Below the pieces are notes generated by a model. The model was not told where the DNA came from. It saw only the letters and a program-made list of their open reading frames with translations, and did not search any database. The position numbers and the translations under genes were made by a program. From 66-474 sp050737995 (lineage in GTDB: Bacteria > Pseudomonadota > Gammaproteobacteria > Xanthomonadales > Rhodanobacteraceae), in NCBI GenBank assembly GCA_050737995.1, contig JBOHYR010000141.1, positions 1 to 64,000 of the forward strand: a stretch of 64,000 nucleotides of DNA. The letters are read 5' to 3'. Each line of letters begins with the position of its first letter. Position 1 is the first letter of the stretch. Positions 8,743 through 17,399 of this stretch are shown here, in pieces.

Positions 8743-9798
8743 ATGACTTACCTGCCCAAACCGAAAATCCATCATCCCTCGCTGCAACGCAACGGCGTCG
8801 GGTTCACGCGCCGCGATTACGAGGGTGCGATCTCGACACTTTGCGCGGGTTGTGGACACGACTCGATTTCCGCTGCGATTATCCAAGCCTGTTGGGAACT
8901 GGATATCAAGCCACACCGCGTGGCGAAGATTTCCGGTATCGGCTGCAGCAGCAAGACACCAACGTATTTCCTGTCCGCCTCGCACGGTTTCAATGCAGTG
9001 CACGGGCGCATGCCTTCGGTGCTGACCGGCGCCAACCTCGCCAACCGGGAGTTGCTGTATCTAGGTGTGTCGGGCGACGGCGACAGCGCGTCCATTGGCA
9101 TCGGCCAGTTCGTGCACGCGATCAGGCGCGGGGTGGACATGGTCTACATTGTCGAAAACAACGGTGTGTATGGCCTTACCAAGGGCCAGTTCTCTGCAAC
9201 GGCGGATCAGGGCAGCAAATCGAAGAAAGGCGCGCTCAACACCGATGCTCCAGTGGACATGGTCGGCATGGCACTGCAGCTTGGCGCCAGTTTCGTCGCG
9301 CGCAGTTTTTCCGGCGACAAGACGCAGCTCGTGCCGCTGCTGAAGGCCGCCATGACGCACAAGGGCGCGGCATTTGTCGATGTGCTGAGCCCGTGCGTCG
9401 CGTTCAACAACCACGAGGGCAGCACCAAGAGCTACGACTACGTGCGCGAGCACAACCACGCGTTGTGCCGGATGGATTTCATTTCACCCCGCAACGAAAT
9501 CACAGTCGACTACCCGCCCGGTGAAGTGCGCGACGTCCGCCAGCACGACGGCAGCGTGCTGCGCCTGCGCAAACTGCCGGAAAGCCACGACACTGGCGAC
9601 CGTGTCGCGGCGATGAACTACCTGCACGCCTGTCAGGCGCGCGGCGAAATCGTCACGGGACTGTTGTATGTGGATCCGGAAGCGCCCGATCTGCACGCGC
9701 ACCTCGATACTATTCCGGGGGCGTTCAACACGCTCGGAGAACGTGAACTGTGCCCAGGTACAGCAAAACTGGAAGCGATCAACGCCAGCTTGCGCTAG
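8743..9798 (+). CDS. korB: 2-oxoacid:ferredoxin oxidoreductase beta subunit
   Basis: 351 residues. It has the TPP/Mg motif GDGDSASIGIGQFVHAIRRG followed by VENNGVYGLTKGQ. The four cysteines expected to hold the 4Fe-4S cluster are visible: C34 and C37 in CAGCGH, C68 in GIGCSS, and the Cys of LSPC near residue 218. The ATG at 8743 sits one base after the korA stop, so translation is probably coupled. As the catalytic TPP-binding partner of KorA it completes the enzyme. SucAB-Lpd, encoded 17 kb away, does the corresponding NAD-linked reaction. Confidence 0.9.
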   Translation: MTYLPKPKIHHPSLQRNGVGFTRRDYEGAISTLCAGCGHDSISAAIIQACWELDIKPHRVAKISGIGCSSKTPTYFLSASHGFNAVHGRMPSVLTGANLANRELLYLGVSGDGDSASIGIGQFVHAIRRGVDMVYIVENNGVYGLTKGQFSATADQGSKSKKGALNTDAPVDMVGMALQLGASFVARSFSGDKTQLVPLLKAAMTHKGAAFVDVLSPCVAFNNHEGSTKSYDYVREHNHALCRMDFISPRNEITVDYPPGEVRDVRQHDGSVLRLRKLPESHDTGDRVAAMNYLHACQARGEIVTGLLYVDPEAPDLHAHLDTIPGAFNTLGERELCPGTAKLEAINASLR

Positions 9799-9822
9799 TG
9801 CATACCGCGCAGATTGCCATTG

Positions 9823-12800
9823 TCAGTGCGTGGCTTGATCCTCGGGAATTACGACCGGCAACGGCGGCAGGTGCGGATGGTAGTCGCGCCACGGTGGCCG
9901 CTGGTAGAGGGGTGGCGGGCTGACCTGCAGCTGCTGCATGGCGATTTCCACGGCGCGTTCGAGTTGCGGATCGTGGCCCTCGCGTATCAGTTTCGGATCC
10001 TGCCACACGGTGACGTCCGGGGCGATGCCGTGGTTCTCGACCGGGAAGGTGTCGTCCAAGCCTTCCACCGCGGTACGAGGCGAGGTGATGCCGCCGCCAT
10101 CCATCAGCTCCGGATAACCGCCGATGCCGACCAATCCACCCCAGGTGCGTTCGCCCACGAGTGTCCCGATCTTGGCCATCTTGAAGTACCACGGCAGGGC
10201 GTCCCCGCCTGAGCCCGAGAACTGGTTGATGATCATCACTTTCGGCCCGGGAATCTGCATTTGCGGGATCACCATGGTGGTGCGTTCGCCCCATCGGACG
10301 ACGCCGAAGGCCATCGGTTTGCGATTCAGATACTGAATGATGTAATCGGACAACGAACCTCCGTGGTTAAAGCGCTCGTCGACGATCACGCCCTGTTTGT
10401 CGACTTGCGAGAAAAAGTAGCGGTTGAAGTTTGTGAGCCCGCCCCATTCCGTATCGGGTAGGTAGACATAGCCGAGCTTGCCGCCGGAGAGCTTGTTCAC
10501 CACTGCAATGTTGTGGTCGATCCAGGCAATGTTGCGCAATTTGAATTCGTTGGGGATGGTCTTGACCGTGATCGTGTGCGCGCCGGCCATGTCGGGGTTC
10601 GGGCCGACGGTCAGAGTCACGCTTTGATCCGCCAGATCCTCGAATGCCTGAAAGATATTGTCGTTACCCAAGATAGGCGTGCCATTCACCGCCAGCAGAT
10701 AATCTCCCGTCTTGACCTTGAGCCCTGGTTGGGCGAGGGGCGCATACACGCCGGGATTCCACTCGCCACCGGTAAAGATACGGGTGATCCGGTAGCGGCC
10801 GTGCTCGACGGAATAGTTGGCGCCGAGCAGGCCGACCTTGATTTCCTGCATCTTCGGTACGTAGCCACCATAGATGAACATGTGCCCTACGGCCATGTAG
10901 CTCATCATTTCGCGGAACAGGAAACTCAGGCCGTCGCGGCTCGCAATGCCCGGCAGATAGTTCGCGAACTCCTTTTCGGCAGCGTTGATGTCGAGGCCGT
11001 CGAAAAGCGGGTTGTAGAAAAAGGCCCGCTGGATCCGCCATGCCTCGCGATACATCTGGTCCCACTGCTGGTGCGGTACGACACGCACCCGCATGTCGTC
11101 GAGTTGGAGTTGCGTGGGTTTGGCCTTGGGTTTGGCATCGGCAATGAACCATTTTGGTCCCTGCTGGTAAAGCATTTGTTCGCCGTCAGCCGCCAGTTCG
11201 AAGCTGGTTACGTTGTCGATGATGTCTTGGGTCTTCTTCGACTTGAGACTGAATTGCTTCACCGAAACCGGAACACCGAACGGCGTCTGGTCAGACTCCA
11301 TGAGCGCGCGCGGCGCTTTCTGAAGAAAAAGTTCGCCGCTCTTTCCCACCGTGAGTCCGGTGTAGTTGGCGGCCTTGATCGGCAATGCGACCACCCGCGA
11401 GCGCAGGTTCTGAAAGTCGATCGCAACGTTCGGCGGTTTTTTGTCCTGCTTGTCGTCTGTCTTTCCCTTGTCGGGTTTGTCTGCGCCGGGTTTCTCGAAT
11501 CCGGCCTCCGGCGCTATCGGCGAGGCCGTACCGGCCTCAAGTGTCACCGCATAAACGTGGCTCGAAACCGGGCGTGCGAACGAAGCCAAGTCGAAATCGT
11601 GGGTCGGCCCCGAATTGGTGCTGGAGAGAAAGTAGAGATATTTCCCGTTCGGGTCGAACTGCGGCGATGCGCTGTCGCTCGCACCGTCGGTAACCTGGTG
11701 TGTCTTGCCGTCGGCCAGGGAATAGATGAAGATCGCGTCCATGTCATTGGGCATGATCTCGGTATAGGCGATCCAGCGGCTATCGGGCGACCAGCCTGCA
11801 TCGAAATCACTGTCGAAGCTGTTGGTCGCCACCTTCACGGGCTGCGGGCGAGCAGCCGCGAGGTTCACCAGCCAGAGCTGGTCCTTCTGGTCGGAGAACG
11901 ATACCTTTTTGCTGTCCGGCGACCAGGTCAGGTCGTAGTAATAGGCGTCGTTCTGGCCGAGCGCGACCTTGCGCGCCGCACCCGTGCCGTCTTGCTTGCG
12001 GATGTAAAGGTCATACTCGCCGTCACGGTCGGAGAAGTAAGCCACCGAATTGCCGTCTGGTGACCACGCCGGATCGCGGTCCATCGCGCCGGGGCTGTGC
12101 GTCAGGTTGACGATGCTGCCGTGCTTGGTGGGCACGGAGAGGATGTCGCCGTGAGCCTCGAATACCGCGCGCACGCCATTCGGAGAAATGGACGGGTCCC
12201 TGACTTGCTTGGCGACGTCCTGGAAGTACGGCCGACGTTGCGGCAGGTCGCCCGCTACCGTGACCGGGACCGCGTGAGTCTTGCCGTCCGTGTAGTCGTA
12301 AATGCGCAGCTGCCCGAATTGCGAATAGACGATTCCGCCCGGACCCGCCGAGGCCGAGGTGATGTCGAAGCCGGTATTGTCGATGAGCTTGCCGAATTTT
12401 CCGCTCGCGACGTCGTACGCGAACAACGTAATCGAACCGTCCCGGTCGGAGAGGAAATATACGTCGTTGCCGACCCACATCGGATCGTTCTCGTTGGCGT
12501 TTTCGTCAGGGACACGAACCGTGCTGGAATCTGACAGCCGTGAAATCCAGATTTGTGTGTGCTGGCCTCCCTTGTAGCCCTTCCAGAATGCTTCCCACTG
12601 AAACCCCGGCACATAGGCGAGACGCGCACCATCGGGCGAATACGAGCCTACTTCGGCCATCGAAAGCGGCAACTCCTTCGGAAATCCCCCCTCGACCGAT
12701 ACCGTGTAGAGCTGGTTCGGATCGGAATGGCTGTGGCGATGCGACCGAAAAAGAATGCTTTTGCCATCTGGCGTCCAGCCAACGGCCACGTCCGGACCCG

Positions 12801-13134
12801 GGTGCCAGGTCAGGCGCCGCGGCTGCCCGCCGTCCGCTGGCACCACATACACGTCGGTGTTGTGGTCGAAGGTACCGGTGAAGGCGACCATCGAGCCGTC
12901 GGGGGAAAAAATCGGCGTGGTAAGCAAGTCCATGCCGCTCGCCAGCACATGGGCTTGCCCGCCGGCACGTGGAACCTCCCAGAGTTCGCCACCATACTCG
13001 AATGCTATCGTCGTTTTCGACATAGTCGGGTAGCGCAGAAGCACGAGCGAATCGTTGGAGGCCTGCGCCGGCGCCATGGCAAAAGCAAGTGCCGTGGCAA
13101 GCAGGACAAACAGCATCGAGCCGAGTTTGTACAT
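9823..13134 (-). CDS. Exported tricorn-like S41 family protease
   Basis: 1103 residues. A signal peptide spans 1-25 (APAQA before SND). The N-terminal half holds WD40/TolB-like propeller repeats (ARLAYVPG, DRDPAWSPDG, DLTWSPDSK, DAGWSPDSR). A charged Lys/Asp linker lies near residue 560. The C-terminal half carries a tricorn C1 domain, a PDZ-like region (LKVKTGDYLLAVNGTPI) and the S41 protease core. Ser975 in FSGSGGD aligns with the tricorn nucleophile, and His751 in VGHMF with its histidine. Tricorn itself is cytosolic; this one is predicted to be periplasmic or secreted. It is a single gene convergent with korB. It probably degrades peptides, but the substrate is unknown. Confidence 0.88.
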   Translation of the reverse strand: MYKLGSMLFVLLATALAFAMAPAQASNDSLVLLRYPTMSKTTIAFEYGGELWEVPRAGGQAHVLASGMDLLTTPIFSPDGSMVAFTGTFDHNTDVYVVPADGGQPRRLTWHPGPDVAVGWTPDGKSILFRSHRHSHSDPNQLYTVSVEGGFPKELPLSMAEVGSYSPDGARLAYVPGFQWEAFWKGYKGGQHTQIWISRLSDSSTVRVPDENANENDPMWVGNDVYFLSDRDGSITLFAYDVASGKFGKLIDNTGFDITSASAGPGGIVYSQFGQLRIYDYTDGKTHAVPVTVAGDLPQRRPYFQDVAKQVRDPSISPNGVRAVFEAHGDILSVPTKHGSIVNLTHSPGAMDRDPAWSPDGNSVAYFSDRDGEYDLYIRKQDGTGAARKVALGQNDAYYYDLTWSPDSKKVSFSDQKDQLWLVNLAAARPQPVKVATNSFDSDFDAGWSPDSRWIAYTEIMPNDMDAIFIYSLADGKTHQVTDGASDSASPQFDPNGKYLYFLSSTNSGPTHDFDLASFARPVSSHVYAVTLEAGTASPIAPEAGFEKPGADKPDKGKTDDKQDKKPPNVAIDFQNLRSRVVALPIKAANYTGLTVGKSGELFLQKAPRALMESDQTPFGVPVSVKQFSLKSKKTQDIIDNVTSFELAADGEQMLYQQGPKWFIADAKPKAKPTQLQLDDMRVRVVPHQQWDQMYREAWRIQRAFFYNPLFDGLDINAAEKEFANYLPGIASRDGLSFLFREMMSYMAVGHMFIYGGYVPKMQEIKVGLLGANYSVEHGRYRITRIFTGGEWNPGVYAPLAQPGLKVKTGDYLLAVNGTPILGNDNIFQAFEDLADQSVTLTVGPNPDMAGAHTITVKTIPNEFKLRNIAWIDHNIAVVNKLSGGKLGYVYLPDTEWGGLTNFNRYFFSQVDKQGVIVDERFNHGGSLSDYIIQYLNRKPMAFGVVRWGERTTMVIPQMQIPGPKVMIINQFSGSGGDALPWYFKMAKIGTLVGERTWGGLVGIGGYPELMDGGGITSPRTAVEGLDDTFPVENHGIAPDVTVWQDPKLIREGHDPQLERAVEIAMQQLQVSPPPLYQRPPWRDYHPHLPPLPVVIPEDQATH

Positions 13135-13329
13135 GGCATTCCCCTCAACGAAAATGCGGTGGCGTCCGCACGTGGACGACGCAGGCCGTCAGCATCTGTC
13201 AACGAAGGCGGGCCCGACAGTGCCGTTCGTCGTGGGCGCGCGTCCGAGCGGGATCGGCGCCGGACATTTTGTTGCGGCGCAGCATTGACGCCGATACCAT
13301 AGCTGACTACGTATCGGGAGATCAGTTTC

Positions 13330-14385
13330 ATGGCCAAAACGCCGGATTCAGCGGACACGTTGGGCGACTGGCAGAACATGTCGCGGCAATACTGGGACGC
13401 ATGGGCGGATGCCACGCGCAAGGCGTTCGACGCCGGTTCTTCGCAGGCGTCCATGACCGAGGGGCCTTGGCACGAAGGCCTCGAGCAGTGGTCCCGGATG
13501 TTCAATGCCAGGAAGGCGGGCGACACGCAGAGTGAGGTGGTCGAACGACTGCTCGGCGGCGCGCGCAGCTATTTTTCCTTGTTGGAATCGCTGGCCGACA
13601 AGGGCGCCGCTGGCAAAACCGATCCGCACGCATGGACGGACATGGTGCGCGAATCGTTCAATTTTCCCGGCGCTGATGCGGCCCTGTTCGACAATCCGAT
13701 GGCGCGCGCGATGCGCGAGCTCGCGGGCCATGGCGCAAAAGGCTTCGAGCAGATGATGCAGGGGTTCGAGCCGATGATGGCCGAGGCGCGCGCGTTGCTC
13801 GAGATGCCCGCGTTCGGCTACCTGCGCGAGCATCAGGAGTACTACCAGCAGATGGCCACGGCGTGTCTGGATTACCAGCGCGAGACCAACCGCTACAACA
13901 TCCTCATCGCACGCGCCAGCCGGCGTGCATTCGAGGTGTTCGAGGACAAGCTCACCGAGCGCTCGGATGCTGGCCCCCAGATCGATACCGTGCGTCGCCT
14001 TTACGACCTGTGGGTGGAGGCGGCCGAGGACGCTTATGCGGAAGTCGCCCTGTCCGACGAATTTCGCGAGGTATACGGCGCTCTGGTCAATGCGCAGATG
14101 CGGGTGCGCAAGCATGCGCAACAGGCCGTCGAACGCGTGTCCAGCAATCTCGGCATCCCCACGCGCAGCGAGATCGACAGCATGGGCAAGTACCTCCACG
14201 ACGTGCGTCGCGAAGCTCGCAATCATGCAGAGCAGCTGCCGGCGTTGGCCGCCGAGGTGGCTGCCTTGCGCGACGAGGTTGCGCGCCTCAAGCGGGCGGG
14301 TGCCCCCGGGCTTGCCAAAAAGCGGACCCCCACCCGCAACGCGCCGCGCAAGGCGCGCAAATCGACAGGCAAGGAGAAGGCATGA
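13330..14385 (+). CDS. phaE: Class III polyhydroxyalkanoate synthase subunit PhaE
   Basis: 351 residues, the non-catalytic partner of PhaC in class III PHA synthases. The N-terminus (WQNMSRQYWDAWADATRKAF) and the central helical DLWVEAAEDAYAEVALSDEF segment are characteristic. The C-terminal ~80 residues form a coiled coil, AALRDEVARLKR, followed by a Lys/Arg-rich tail. The ATG at 13330 follows GGGAG. Its stop overlaps the start of phaC, giving translational coupling and supporting a heteromeric enzyme. No phaA, phaB or phasin gene lies nearby. The 195 bases upstream separate it from the divergent tricorn-like protease gene. Confidence 0.9.
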   Translation: MAKTPDSADTLGDWQNMSRQYWDAWADATRKAFDAGSSQASMTEGPWHEGLEQWSRMFNARKAGDTQSEVVERLLGGARSYFSLLESLADKGAAGKTDPHAWTDMVRESFNFPGADAALFDNPMARAMRELAGHGAKGFEQMMQGFEPMMAEARALLEMPAFGYLREHQEYYQQMATACLDYQRETNRYNILIARASRRAFEVFEDKLTERSDAGPQIDTVRRLYDLWVEAAEDAYAEVALSDEFREVYGALVNAQMRVRKHAQQAVERVSSNLGIPTRSEIDSMGKYLHDVRREARNHAEQLPALAAEVAALRDEVARLKRAGAPGLAKKRTPTRNAPRKARKSTGKEKA

Positions 14386-15452
14386 TGGACCCCATCCGCA
14401 TCGACCCGAAGCGCGCGCTCGATGAAGCCCTGAGCGCGCAACAGAAGCTGGCGGCGAGCGTCCGCACCCTGCGCGAAGTCGAGGACGTCGATTACGGCGC
14501 CACCGACAAGGAGCCGATCTATCGCGAGGACAAGGTCGTCGTCTATCGCTACAAGGGGGCCGGGAATCCGACGGCGAAGACGCCGATCCTGATCTGCTAC
14601 GCGCTGGTCAATCGGCCCTACATGGTGGACCTCCAGGAGGACCGCTCGCTGGTCAAGAATTTGCTGGCGCTCGGCGAAGACGTCTACATCATCGACTGGG
14701 GTTATCCGGATGGCGCGGACCGCTGGCTGACGCTGGACGATTACATCAATGGCTACATTCGCCGCAGCGTCGACGTGGTGGCGAAGCACGCGGGCGTCAG
14801 GAAGATCAACCTGCTCGGCATCTGCGAGGGCGGCGCGTTTTCTCTGTGTTTCGCGTCGTTGCACCAGGAGAAATTGCAGAATCTCATCACGATGGTGACG
14901 CCGGTCGATTTCCACACGCCGGGCAACATGCTCTCGCACTGGACCCGCGACATGGATGTCGACCTGTTCGTGGATACGCTCGGCAACGTGCCGGCGGATT
15001 TGATGAACTGGTGTTACCTGACGCTGAAACCGGTGCGGCTGAACCAGCAGAAGTATGTTGCGATGCTGGACATCCTCGATGACAAGGTCGAGCTGGAAAA
15101 CTTCCTGCGGATGGAGAAGTGGATCTTCGATTCTCCCGACCAGGCCGGCGAGGCGTTCCGCGAATTCATCAAGGAGTTCTATCAGGGCAACAAGCTGGTC
15201 AAGGGTGGACTCAAGATCGGCGGCAAGAACATAAGCCTGAAGAACATCACGATCCCGGTGCTCAACATATTCGCGATCCACGACCACCTGGTGCCACCAT
15301 CGGCATCTCGGCCGATGAAAAATCTGGTTGGAACGAAGGATTACACCCAGCTCGAATTCAAGGGTGGCCACATCGGCATCTACGTGTCCGGTCGTGCACA
15401 GCGCGAAGTGCCGTCGGCGATCCACGAGTGGCTTGGCAAGCGGACGAAGTAG
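14382..15452 (+). CDS. phaC: Class III polyhydroxyalkanoate synthase subunit PhaC
   Basis: 356 residues, the size of Allochromatium-type class III PhaC. It polymerises (R)-3-hydroxyacyl-CoA into PHA granules. The lipase-like box is GICEGG with nucleophile Cys148. Asp301 (AIHDHLVPP) and His330 (KGGHIGIYVS) complete the triad. These positions match the family to within one residue. The start is ATGATG at 14382/14385, preceded by AGGAGAAGG and overlapping the phaE stop. I report the first ATG. The fold is alpha/beta hydrolase, with no signal peptide. Confidence 0.95.
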   Translation: MMDPIRIDPKRALDEALSAQQKLAASVRTLREVEDVDYGATDKEPIYREDKVVVYRYKGAGNPTAKTPILICYALVNRPYMVDLQEDRSLVKNLLALGEDVYIIDWGYPDGADRWLTLDDYINGYIRRSVDVVAKHAGVRKINLLGICEGGAFSLCFASLHQEKLQNLITMVTPVDFHTPGNMLSHWTRDMDVDLFVDTLGNVPADLMNWCYLTLKPVRLNQQKYVAMLDILDDKVELENFLRMEKWIFDSPDQAGEAFREFIKEFYQGNKLVKGGLKIGGKNISLKNITIPVLNIFAIHDHLVPPSASRPMKNLVGTKDYTQLEFKGGHIGIYVSGRAQREVPSAIHEWLGKRTK

Positions 15453-15487
15453 ACTGGACGCATCGACGTTGCCATGAGAGCGATGAG

Positions 15488-15685
15488 ATGACTACGCACC
15501 CACCGTTGAGGCGCTCGCGCAGCGACCGCGTGCTCGCAGGCGTGATTGGCGGCGTTGCCGATTACTTCGGGTTGGATCCGACCCTGGCCCGCATCGTTTA
15601 TGTCCTATTCTCGATCTTCTCGGCGGCGTTCCCGGGTATTTTTGTCTACATCCTGTTGTGGCTTCTGATTCCGCAACAGGATTGA
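15488..15685 (+). CDS. PspC-domain small membrane protein
   Basis: 65 residues that are almost entirely one PspC domain: RSRSDRVLAGVIGGVADYFG, then a hydrophobic helix, then YILLWLLIP. PspC proteins act in envelope-stress sensing in the phage-shock response, but small stand-alone versions without pspAB are common and uncharacterised. The ATG at 15488 lies 35 nt after phaC. No psp genes are near. Confidence 0.88.
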   Translation: MTTHPPLRRSRSDRVLAGVIGGVADYFGLDPTLARIVYVLFSIFSAAFPGIFVYILLWLLIPQQD

Positions 15686-15754
15686 GCGACGAATGGAACT
15701 GGACGACGCTGCGCCGGATGGCGCCGGGCGGCGCGTGCTACGCTTTGCCGCCGT

Positions 15755-16819
15755 ATGGAACGCGTGAAGTCTGCATTGATCATGGACTCCCGGAGCGGCG
15801 CCCCGGCGCACGACAGCTTGCGTGCGGTGCAGTGGCGAGGCGACCGCCTGCATCTTCTCGATCAGCGCAAATTGCCGTTCGAGGAGGCCTGGATCGAATG
15901 CCGCAATGCCGATGAAGTGGCGCAGGCGATCCGCGATCTGGTTGTGCGTGGCGCGCCCGCGATCGGGATTGCGGCAGCCTGGGGCGTGGTGCTGGCCACG
16001 CAACGTGGCGACGATCTGGATGATGCCTTGACGACGCTGCGTGCGGCGCGCCCCACGGCGGTCAATCTGATGGCAGCGCTGGACCGGATGCGTGCGCGGA
16101 TTGATGCCGGCGCAGATGCCGACTCGCTGGTGTGCGAAGCACAGGCCATCCAGGACGAGGATCTCGCTGCCAATCGCGCGATGGGTGCGATGGGCGCGGC
16201 CCTGATCGAACCCGGAAGCGGAGTGCTGACGCATTGCAATACCGGCTCGCTCGCCACTTCCGGCTACGGCACGGCGCTGGGCGTGATCCGGTCCGGCTTC
16301 GCATCAGGAAACATCGTGCGCGTGTACGCGGACGAAACCCGGCCGTGGCTGCAGGGTGCGCGGCTGACGATGTGGGAACTCAAGCGCGACGGCATCCCGG
16401 CTACACTGATCGTCGATGCTGCTGCTGCACACCTGATGAAGTCCGGTGCGGTGCAATGGATAATCGTTGGCGCGGATCGCGTGGCCTCGAATGGCGATAC
16501 CGCCAACAAGATCGGTACCTACCAGCTTGCGATCGTGGCAAGGCACCACGGCGTGAAGTTCATGGTGGTGGCGCCATCGACCACGGTGGACCTGTCGGCA
16601 CCCGACGGCGACGCCATCAGCATCGAGTTGCGCGATCCGGTGGAACTACTCGGCCATGCGGGGCGGCGCACGGTTGTCGAGGGTGCCGAGGCGTGGAATC
16701 CCGTGTTCGATGTCACGCCACACGACCTGATCGACATACTGGTCACCGAGCGTGGCGTGATCGCACGACCCGACGAAGCTGCACTGACCGCATTGTTCCG
16801 CCGGTCGGTCCCACGCTGA
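15755..16819 (+). CDS. mtnA: Methylthioribose-1-phosphate isomerase
   Basis: 354 residues. Converts methylthioribose-1-phosphate to methylthioribulose-1-phosphate in methionine salvage. The catalytic cysteine Cys161 (THCNTGSLAT) and Asp241 (GADRVASNGD) lie one residue from the Bacillus subtilis positions Cys160 and Asp240, which supports the ATG at 15755 over the internal ATG at 15782. The substrate-binding VVRGAPAIG is also present. It is followed without any spacer by the GtrA-like gene. Other mtn genes are not in the window. Confidence 0.94.
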   Translation: MERVKSALIMDSRSGAPAHDSLRAVQWRGDRLHLLDQRKLPFEEAWIECRNADEVAQAIRDLVVRGAPAIGIAAAWGVVLATQRGDDLDDALTTLRAARPTAVNLMAALDRMRARIDAGADADSLVCEAQAIQDEDLAANRAMGAMGAALIEPGSGVLTHCNTGSLATSGYGTALGVIRSGFASGNIVRVYADETRPWLQGARLTMWELKRDGIPATLIVDAAAAHLMKSGAVQWIIVGADRVASNGDTANKIGTYQLAIVARHHGVKFMVVAPSTTVDLSAPDGDAISIELRDPVELLGHAGRRTVVEGAEAWNPVFDVTPHDLIDILVTERGVIARPDEAALTALFRRSVPR

Positions 16820-17266
16820 ATGTGGCACATATCCAAGCAATTGGGGTGGTTCGGAGTCGGCGGCTTCATCGGCTTCATCGTCGATGCCGGCATCGTGCAA
16901 TTGCTGGTCAGCAAACTGAATGCCGATCCATACGTGGGGCGCCTGTTCTCGTTCGCCTGCGCGGCCACCGCGACCTGGTTGTTCAACCGGCACTTCACCT
17001 TTCACAAGCGCGGCGACTACACGCTTTTTGGCGAATGGTCGCGTTACATGGTCGCGATGTCCGCGGGTTTCGCGCTCAATTACGCGACCTATGCAGTGGT
17101 GGTCTATTTTTCGCATTTTGTGCAGAGCTGGCCCGCGATTGGCGTAGCCGTGGGCTCGCTGCCGGGCTCGGCGGTGAACTTTCTGGGCGCCCGCCAATGG
17201 GTATTCTCGGGGGATCCAAAGGGCGCTGCTGCCAAGTCCGAGAAAAACCCTGAAGATGCTCCGTAA
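16820..17266 (+). CDS. GtrA-family membrane protein
   Basis: 148 residues with four predicted transmembrane segments and the family signature FNRHFTF, ending in FLGARQWVFSGD and a short charged tail. GtrA-like proteins are linked to translocation of bactoprenol-linked sugars or to cell-envelope glycosylation. Its ATG directly follows the mtnA stop, so it is cotranscribed with mtnA, although the two functions are not obviously related. No glycosyltransferase is adjacent, and the exact substrate is unknown. Confidence 0.85.
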   Translation: MWHISKQLGWFGVGGFIGFIVDAGIVQLLVSKLNADPYVGRLFSFACAATATWLFNRHFTFHKRGDYTLFGEWSRYMVAMSAGFALNYATYAVVVYFSHFVQSWPAIGVAVGSLPGSAVNFLGARQWVFSGDPKGAAAKSEKNPEDAP

Positions 17267-17312
17267 GTTGGCGTGATAATTGAAGTTTTTCGGACTTTTT
17301 CGGGTGCGGTTG

Positions 17313-17321
17313 TGATACAAT
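17313..17321 (+). promoter_or_regulatory. Extended -10 promoter for gyrA
   Basis: TG-A-TACAAT at 17313-17321 is an extended -10 element. No good -35 box is seen 16-18 nt upstream, as is usual for extended -10 promoters. Transcription would begin near 17328, just before the hairpin at 17338. Confidence 0.5.
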
Positions 17322-17337
17322 TGCAAGGCTGATTTCG

Positions 17338-17371
17338 AGGCGCGGGTCGCGTTCTGAAACCCGCGCCTTTT
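17338..17371 (+). promoter_or_regulatory. Terminator-like hairpin in the gyrA leader
   Basis: The arms AGGCGCGGGT (17338-17347) and ACCCGCGCCT (17359-17368) are perfectly complementary, with an 11-nt loop, and run into TTTT. The hairpin could end the upstream mtnA/GtrA transcript. If the promoter at 17313 is real, it lies inside the gyrA leader and could attenuate transcription or protect the 5' end. Confidence 0.65.
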
Positions 17372-17399
17372 GCGTTCACCCGACACAGGAAACATGCGG

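Noticed and set aside
10513..12063. A 516-codon open frame antisense to the tricorn-like protease gene
   Set aside because: No motifs; the protease on the other strand has its catalytic residues and a signal peptide.
13285..13313. TTGACG-17-TACGTA ahead of phaE
   Set aside because: The transcript would start at the ribosome-binding site, only about 10 nt from the ATG, so it is unlikely to be the working promoter.
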